Below are positions 6,649 to 10,000 of a DNA stretch of 10,000 nt, one piece after another. Position numbers and translations under genes: made by a program. The stretch lies in the NCBI GenBank assembly GCA_902489515.1, contig CABUAL010000041.1:1-10000 (forward strand), given 5' to 3'. Numbering within the stretch: the first letter of the stretch is position 1; the number at the start of each line of letters is the position of its first letter. The DNA comes from an uncultured Collinsella sp. (GTDB lineage: Bacteria; Actinomycetota; Coriobacteriia; Coriobacteriales; Coriobacteriaceae). A model generated the notes under the pieces. That model saw nothing but the letters and a program-made list of their open reading frames with translations, made no database searches and had not been told where the DNA came from.

Positions 6649-6888
6649 ATGAGTGACAACACCAAGCACCTTGCAAAGAAGTGCGTTAAGGACGCGGGGC
6701 CGTGCCTCGCGCTGTGCCTTGCCGGCGCAGCGGTCGCGCTGCTGGCTGTTCTGGGGCCATTCGACGTGCTCCGAAGTGCCAGCTCTTTGCACGTTTGCAT
6801 TGCCCTTGCCGGTGCCATGATGACCGGCGGCGTGCTCGATCTGGTTTTTTGGGTGCTTGACCCGTTTGGATGGAAGAACGAGGGGTAA
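6649..6888 (+). CDS. Small two-helix membrane protein, unknown function
   Basis: 79 residues from the ATG at 6649, chosen because AAGGAG (6633-6638) lies 10 nt upstream; an earlier in-frame ATG at 6610 has no ribosome site and would add residues (MHLNNDPLRSSIP) that look non-coding. After a short basic, soluble start (MSDNTKHLAKKCVKDAG) there are two hydrophobic segments, about 16-38 (Ala/Leu-rich, ending GPF) and 46-70 (Gly/Met-rich, ending VFWVLDPF), then WKNEG. I do not recognise the family. It lies 110 nt after the ATPase terminator, so it needs its own promoter, none of which is clear. The metallophosphoesterase starts 85 nt downstream on the same strand and may be cotranscribed. Confidence 0.72.
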   Translation: MSDNTKHLAKKCVKDAGPCLALCLAGAAVALLAVLGPFDVLRSASSLHVCIALAGAMMTGGVLDLVFWVLDPFGWKNEG

Positions 6889-6973
6889 GCCCTAAAGGAT
6901 GGAAGGGTTGGAACGGTTGGCTTAGTGATCGTGCAGAATGTGGGCTAGCGACTTACGGGGAAGTGGTGATCCG

Positions 6974-7699
6974 ATGACGGTCTATGTGACGGGCGACGTC
7001 CATGGCGGCGCTGACATGCAAAAGCTCCGCGATTGGGAGCTTGGGGATAGCCTGGCGAGCGACGACTATCTCATCATCGCGGGCGACTTTGGCTTTCCCT
7101 GGGACTTTTCTGCCGAGGAATGTGCCGATATTGCTTGGCTGGAGTCGCGCCCCTACACCGTGCTGTTTGTCGACGGCAACCACGAGCGTTTCGATCACTG
7201 GGCGGAGCGACCCATGGAGTTGTGGCACGGTGGGCTGACGCAGCGCCTGTCGGATACCTCGCCCATACGGCGCCTGACGCGCGGCGAGGCGCTGTCGAGC
7301 CTTGCCCGCGCCTCCCCAAAGATGGGCGGCGCCACGAGCGTGGACAAGGAACATCGCGTGCCGTATTCCAGTTGGTGGCCGCAGGAGCTGCCGGACGAGC
7401 GCAACTTTGGGGAGGCGCGGGCAAGGCTCGACAGCGTGGGTTGGAAGGTCGACTACGTAATCACCCACACCTGCTCCACGCGCATGCTCTCGCCCACGCT
7501 CTATCCGGCACCCGGCTGGAATTGCCCCGGCGTTGATCGTCTTACTGCATTTTTCGATGAGCTGGAAGACCGCTTGGATTATAAGCGCTGGTACTACGGG
7601 CATTTTCATCGGGATGCCAACCCGGCCGAGCGCCACACCGTGCTCTATGACTGCATCGTTCGCTTGGGTGACGAACTCCAGCCCTGGGATGTTGCGTAG
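6974..7699 (+). CDS. Calcineurin-like metallophosphoesterase with an internal inverted-repeat insertion
   Basis: 241 residues from ATG 6974 (MTVYVTGDVHGG), preferred over ATG 6938 because the domain starts at once; the ribosome site is weak. Two-metal phosphoesterase motifs are complete: D8/H10 (GDVHG), D38 (AGDFG), N69/H70 (DGNHE), H165 (VITHT), and H210/H212 (YGHFH). Such cytosolic enzymes hydrolyse phosphomono- or diesters; the substrate is unknown. Residues 106-116 (ALSSLARASPK), just before the conserved MGGATSVDKEHR, do not look like the expected strand pair of hydrophobic residues (from memory of relatives, about VFEIDGKRIFT). They are encoded by the exact reverse complement of the DNA encoding residues 144-155 (NFGEARARLDSV). 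The reading frame is intact. Folding of the altered stretch, and so activity, is uncertain. Convergent with gluQ, 15 nt gap, no terminator seen. Confidence 0.88.
   Translation: MTVYVTGDVHGGADMQKLRDWELGDSLASDDYLIIAGDFGFPWDFSAEECADIAWLESRPYTVLFVDGNHERFDHWAERPMELWHGGLTQRLSDTSPIRRLTRGEALSSLARASPKMGGATSVDKEHRVPYSSWWPQELPDERNFGEARARLDSVGWKVDYVITHTCSTRMLSPTLYPAPGWNCPGVDRLTAFFDELEDRLDYKRWYYGHFHRDANPAERHTVLYDCIVRLGDELQPWDVA
7290..7436. repeat. Perfect 32-bp inverted repeat within a coding sequence, 83-bp spacer
   Basis: Positions 7290-7321 are the exact reverse complement of 7405-7436, checked base by base; the match stops at 7289/7437 and at 7322/7404. Both arms and the 83-bp spacer lie inside the metallophosphoesterase gene. 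The left arm codes for residues 106-116 and the right for 144-155. Reversing the spacer keeps the frame open (starting LRSSGSSCGHQLEYG and rejoining at FGEARARLDSVG). The length and perfection are far beyond chance for a window of this size. Confidence 0.95.
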
Positions 7700-7714
7700 A
7701 GGCGGGGTGGCTGG

Positions 7715-8716
7715 CTACTCGACCGTTACAGTGATGTTCTCCCGATGCGTACGGATAACATCCCAGCTAAAGTGCTCGACCAGCTGCTCGGCAGAGCGCG
7801 GTGTGGCGTCCGGCGCGATGCCCGTTTGCCCGGCGAGCCATCCCAGCAGCGTCTCGGGCGTGCCAAAGCGTGCGCGTAGTTCGCCCAGGTCCAAATCGCG
7901 GTCTCGCTTGGAAAGGCGGCGGCCATCCGGCGACATGAGCAGCGGAATGTGTGCGTAGTGCGGCGTTGGAAGTCCCAGCAGATGCTGCAGGTAGATTTGG
8001 CGCGGCGTGGAGCCCAGCAGGTCGCATCCGCGCACAACCTCGGTGACGCCCATGGCAGCGTCGTCGACCACCACGGCCAGCTGATAGGCAAACACGCCGT
8101 CGCTGCGGCGCACCAAAAAGTCTCCGCACTCGGTGGCGAGTGCCTCGCATTGGGCTCCGTACGTGCGGTCCACGAATTCGATCACGTCGTCTGCGAGGTC
8201 GTCGACGACGGGCACGCGCAGGCGCGTGGCCGGAGCGCGCAGGATGCTGCGGCGGGCAACCTCTTCGGCAGAAAGGCCTCGGCAGGCGCCGCGGTAGATG
8301 GGCGTGCCGTCGCTCGCGTGCGGTGCGCTCGCGGCATGGAGTTCGGCGCGCGTGCAAAAGCAGGGATAGGTGAGGCCGGCGTCTTGCAGTTGATGCAGAG
8401 CACGCTCGTACAGGTCTAGGCGATCATGCTGGTAGTAGGGGCCTTCGTCCCATTCGAGCCCCAGCCAAGCCAGGTCGTCAATCAGTTGGGCGGCAAGCTC
8501 CGGCCGCTTACAGCGATCGTCCAGGTCCTCGATGCGCAACACGATGCCGCCGCCCTGGCTGCGGGCCGAAAGCCACGAGCACAGACAGCTGAACACGTTG
8601 CCCAGGTGCATGCGGCCCGAGGGCGACGGGGCGAAGCGTCCCACGACGGGGGTGGGCTCTGCCGTTGCCGGTGCGTCCGCGGCGTGTGTTGCTATGTTGC
8701 GTGCGTTGATATCCAT
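7715..8716 (-). CDS. gluQ: Glutamyl-Q tRNA(Asp) synthetase
   Basis: 333 residues from ATG 8716. A truncated glutamyl-tRNA synthetase paralogue that attaches glutamate to queuosine at position 34 of tRNA-Asp, independent of the anticodon-binding domain, which is absent. Class I synthetase signatures: GRFAPSPSGRMHLGN (26-40; HIGH-type HLGN) and RLSKR (267-271; KMSKS-type). The zinc site of GluQRS is present: C119-F-C121, Y141, C145. FAYQLAVVVDDAAMGVTEVVRG is the conserved active-site strand of the GluRS family. The first about 23 residues (Ala/Thr-rich) are a non-conserved extension; the frame continues upstream to 8863, but those codons overlap palindromes and look non-coding. TATACT only 7 nt before the ATG and the lack of a ribosome site suggest a leaderless mRNA. 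Implies that the cell has or salvages queuosine. Confidence 0.93.
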   Translation of the reverse strand: MDINARNIATHAADAPATAEPTPVVGRFAPSPSGRMHLGNVFSCLCSWLSARSQGGGIVLRIEDLDDRCKRPELAAQLIDDLAWLGLEWDEGPYYQHDRLDLYERALHQLQDAGLTYPCFCTRAELHAASAPHASDGTPIYRGACRGLSAEEVARRSILRAPATRLRVPVVDDLADDVIEFVDRTYGAQCEALATECGDFLVRRSDGVFAYQLAVVVDDAAMGVTEVVRGCDLLGSTPRQIYLQHLLGLPTPHYAHIPLLMSPDGRRLSKRDRDLDLGELRARFGTPETLLGWLAGQTGIAPDATPRSAEQLVEHFSWDVIRTHRENITVTVE

Positions 8717-8729
8717 GCGGACGAGTATA
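8717..8729 (-). promoter_or_regulatory. -10 box implying leaderless gluQ transcription
   Basis: On the minus strand TATACT (8729-8724) is followed by 7 nt and then the ATG at 8716. Because transcription normally starts about 6-8 nt after the -10 box, the transcript would start at or next to the A of ATG. No Shine-Dalgarno is present. The -35 region is GC-rich and not recognisable. Leaderless mRNAs are common in actinobacteria. Confidence 0.5.
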
Positions 8730-8800
8730 GCGCGGGAGGTGGGGGAGGCACCGGCTCGACAGCTCGATCGCCACCCGCCAGCCCAACCCCTCAAACGACA

Positions 8801-8844
8801 GAAACCCCGGCAGCTCTTCGCAACTGCCGGGGTTTCCGCGGAAA
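8801..8844 (-). terminator. 13-bp perfect hairpin, terminator-like, with adjoining 12-bp palindrome
   Basis: GAAACCCCGGCAG (8801-8813) pairs perfectly with CTGCCGGGGTTTC (8824-8836) around a 10-nt loop. On the minus strand it is followed by a T-rich run (TTTCTGTCGTTTG), a fair terminator that would shield gluQ from upstream transcription; on the plus strand it runs into TTTCCGCGGAAA (8833-8844), a perfect palindrome. No gene ends nearby on either strand, so it may instead be a remnant or an intergenic repeat. Confidence 0.45.
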
Positions 8845-9009
8845 AGGGGGACATGATCCTCAAGCGAACGGCAAAGGGGCAAACCGTTTTCGCTCAACTG
8901 CTTTATGCCCCTTGCTCGCGGACTCAATCAGTGCGCATGCGGCAACACAAAGCCGCTACACCTGTGACGGAGCTATGAAGTGGTATCTATTGCCGGAGCG
9001 GGCTATGCC

Positions 9010-9059
9010 AAGGAGTGTCCCAGATTGCCGGCAGATAAGGAACGTCCCCAGGTGCCGGC
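9010..9059 (+). repeat. Imperfect 23-nt direct repeat pair
   Basis: Positions 9010-9032 and 9037-9059 match at 17 of 23 bases. Both start AAGGA, contain GTCCC, and end TGCCGGC, with a 27-bp period. They lie in the geneless stretch before the DUF2207 gene. The form suggests a dispersed intergenic repeat rather than an operator, but a single window cannot show this. Confidence 0.6.
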
Positions 9060-9171
9060 CGCGGGCGTGACTTTCGTCCCGTTTGATACTCCGCTGGCCT
9101 AGATGTTCGTCATGTGCGCCCGTAAACGTGGGACAATGGCGTTGCTGGTATCACAGACAAAGGATGTGCCT

Positions 9172-10000
9172 ATGAACGCCCCCGTTGCCAAAACCTGTCG
9201 GCAGCGCCGCCTGTTTGCGCGATTTGCTTCCGTCTGCGCACTCGTCGCGCTTGCATTGCTGCTACTGCCCGCCGCCGCACACGCCGACGGTTATTCCATG
9301 ACCCAAACCTACATCAGTGCCACGGTCGAGGCCGATGGATCGCTGACCGTTGTCGAGGGGCGCCAGTTTGAATTCGATGACGACATCAACGGCGTGTTTT
9401 GGGAGATTAATACGGGTACCAACCAGCAGGGTGGCACGGCGGGCGTCGATGTGCTGAGTGTCGAGGAGGGGGACACCGCGTTTAACAAAGTCGATAGCGC
9501 GAACAAGGGCGACTCTGGCGTCTATACGATCGAGCAGGCCGGTGACGGCGTAAGGATTAAGGTGTTCAGCCCTCACGAGAGCGGTGACAGTGCAATCTAT
9601 TACGTGAGCTACACCATGACCGGTGCGGTCATGAACTGGTCCGACACCGCCGAGCTCTACTGGAAGTTTGTAGGCGACGGTTGGTCGGCGGATTCCGATG
9701 ACGTCGAGATGGAAGTCTACTTCGCAAACGCCGCCGCGGGGACGGCGGCCGTCAAGGGCGATAACTTCCGCGCGTGGGGCCACGGTCCGCTGACGGGCGA
9801 CGTGTCGCTCGACGAGAGCGAGCCCATGGTCACCTATACCATTCCGTGCGTGCACGAGGGCGAGTTCGCCGAGGCGCGCATTGCCTTTCCCAGCGACTGG
9901 GTGCCGCAGCTCGCCGCCTCGGGCGAAGAGCGCATGTCGACGATTCTGAGTGAAGAGAAGGAATGGGCCGACGAGGCCAACGCCCGCCCATCATTCCAGG
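9172..10000 (+). CDS. DUF2207-type exported membrane protein, N-terminal part (cut by window edge)
   Basis: 276 codons to the edge, no stop. ATG 9172 has a good ribosome site (AAGGA, 8 nt). Residues 1-38 form a signal peptide: basic start with R10, R12, R13, R17, hydrophobic core VCALVALALLLLP, and likely cleavage after AHA (38). The mature part (YSMTQTYISATVEADGSLTV, then EGRQFEFDDDINGVFWEI) has the look of the DUF2207 extracellular domain: a beta-rich region, with YYVSYTMTGAV and ELYWKFVGDGW characteristic. DUF2207 proteins usually continue with transmembrane helices and a Gly/Ser-rich tail outside the window. Function unknown; a cell-envelope location is well supported. Confidence 0.87.
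   Translation, partial: MNAPVAKTCRQRRLFARFASVCALVALALLLLPAAAHADGYSMTQTYISATVEADGSLTVVEGRQFEFDDDINGVFWEINTGTNQQGGTAGVDVLSVEEGDTAFNKVDSANKGDSGVYTIEQAGDGVRIKVFSPHESGDSAIYYVSYTMTGAVMNWSDTAELYWKFVGDGWSADSDDVEMEVYFANAAAGTAAVKGDNFRAWGHGPLTGDVSLDESEPMVTYTIPCVHEGEFAEARIAFPSDWVPQLAASGEERMSTILSEEKEWADEANARPSFQ

Larger units (their letters stand above)
8717..9171. other. Geneless, palindrome-rich region between divergent gluQ and DUF2207 genes
   Basis: 455 bp. It contains the gluQ -10 box, the hairpin at 8801-8844, a bulged stem-loop AGCGAACGG (8862-8870) with CCGTTTTCGCT (8884-8894), and two copies of a 23-nt direct repeat (9010-9059). Near the right gene, GACAAT (9132-9137) is a weak -10 candidate, and AAGGA (9159-9163) is a good ribosome site 8 nt before the ATG at 9172. 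Open frames crossing it have no ribosome site or recognisable domain. No tRNA cloverleaf could be formed. Confidence 0.6.

Noticed and set aside
7120..7536. 138-codon plus-strand frame within the metallophosphoesterase gene
   Set aside because: Overlaps the catalytic motifs in another frame; its low-complexity Arg/Ala/Pro composition is a shadow.
8860..9000. tRNA or other cloverleaf RNA in the geneless region
   Set aside because: No acceptor stem, T-arm consensus or anticodon arm could be formed; only isolated stem-loops.
9262..9855. 197-codon minus-strand open frame opposite the DUF2207 gene
   Set aside because: The plus strand has a ribosome site, signal peptide and family-like sequence; the reverse frame has none.

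Overview
The window reads as a fairly GC-rich chromosome with long open frames on both strands. Gene content and style (AAA_14/DUF4143 ATPase, DUF2207 exported protein, DUF4342 gene beside a response regulator, many GC-rich intergenic palindromes) suggest a gut actinobacterium of the Coriobacteriia, most likely Collinsella or a near relative. This is inference from protein and sequence style, not a database match. No rRNA, tRNA, insertion sequence or CRISPR array was seen.

Layout. (1) 1-1031, minus strand: a DUF4342 membrane-associated gene followed after 18 nt by an OmpR-type response regulator whose C-terminus lies beyond the left edge; probably one signalling operon. (2) 1364-4684: a plus-strand MutT-like Nudix hydrolase converges on a large minus-strand PLD-nuclease/SF2-helicase/DUF3427 protein. 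The two share one hairpin terminator with only about 40 bp between stop codons. (3) 4685-6538: an intergenic region of about 380 bp carrying a 40-bp-period repeat and a palindrome leads into a plus-strand AAA_14/DUF4143 ATPase, which ends in a good intrinsic terminator. (4) 6649-7699: a small two-helix membrane protein and a calcineurin-like metallophosphoesterase, both plus strand. (5) 7715-8716, minus strand: glutamyl-Q tRNA(Asp) synthetase, apparently read from a leaderless mRNA. (6) 8717-9171: geneless, palindrome- and repeat-rich. (7) 9172 to the right edge: N-terminal part of a secreted or membrane DUF2207 protein.

The most striking feature is inside the metallophosphoesterase gene. A perfect 32-bp inverted repeat (7290-7321 and 7405-7436) flanks 83 bp of coding sequence. 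The right arm encodes a plausible family sequence. The left arm encodes residues that look foreign, as if an inverted copy had overwritten the native segment without changing its length. Inversion of the 83 bp would also leave an open frame. This could be an intragenic invertible segment, a template-switch mutation, or an assembly artefact.

The helicase/nuclease and possibly the ATPase resemble genes of defence or accessory regions, but no complete known defence system can be assembled from the window.
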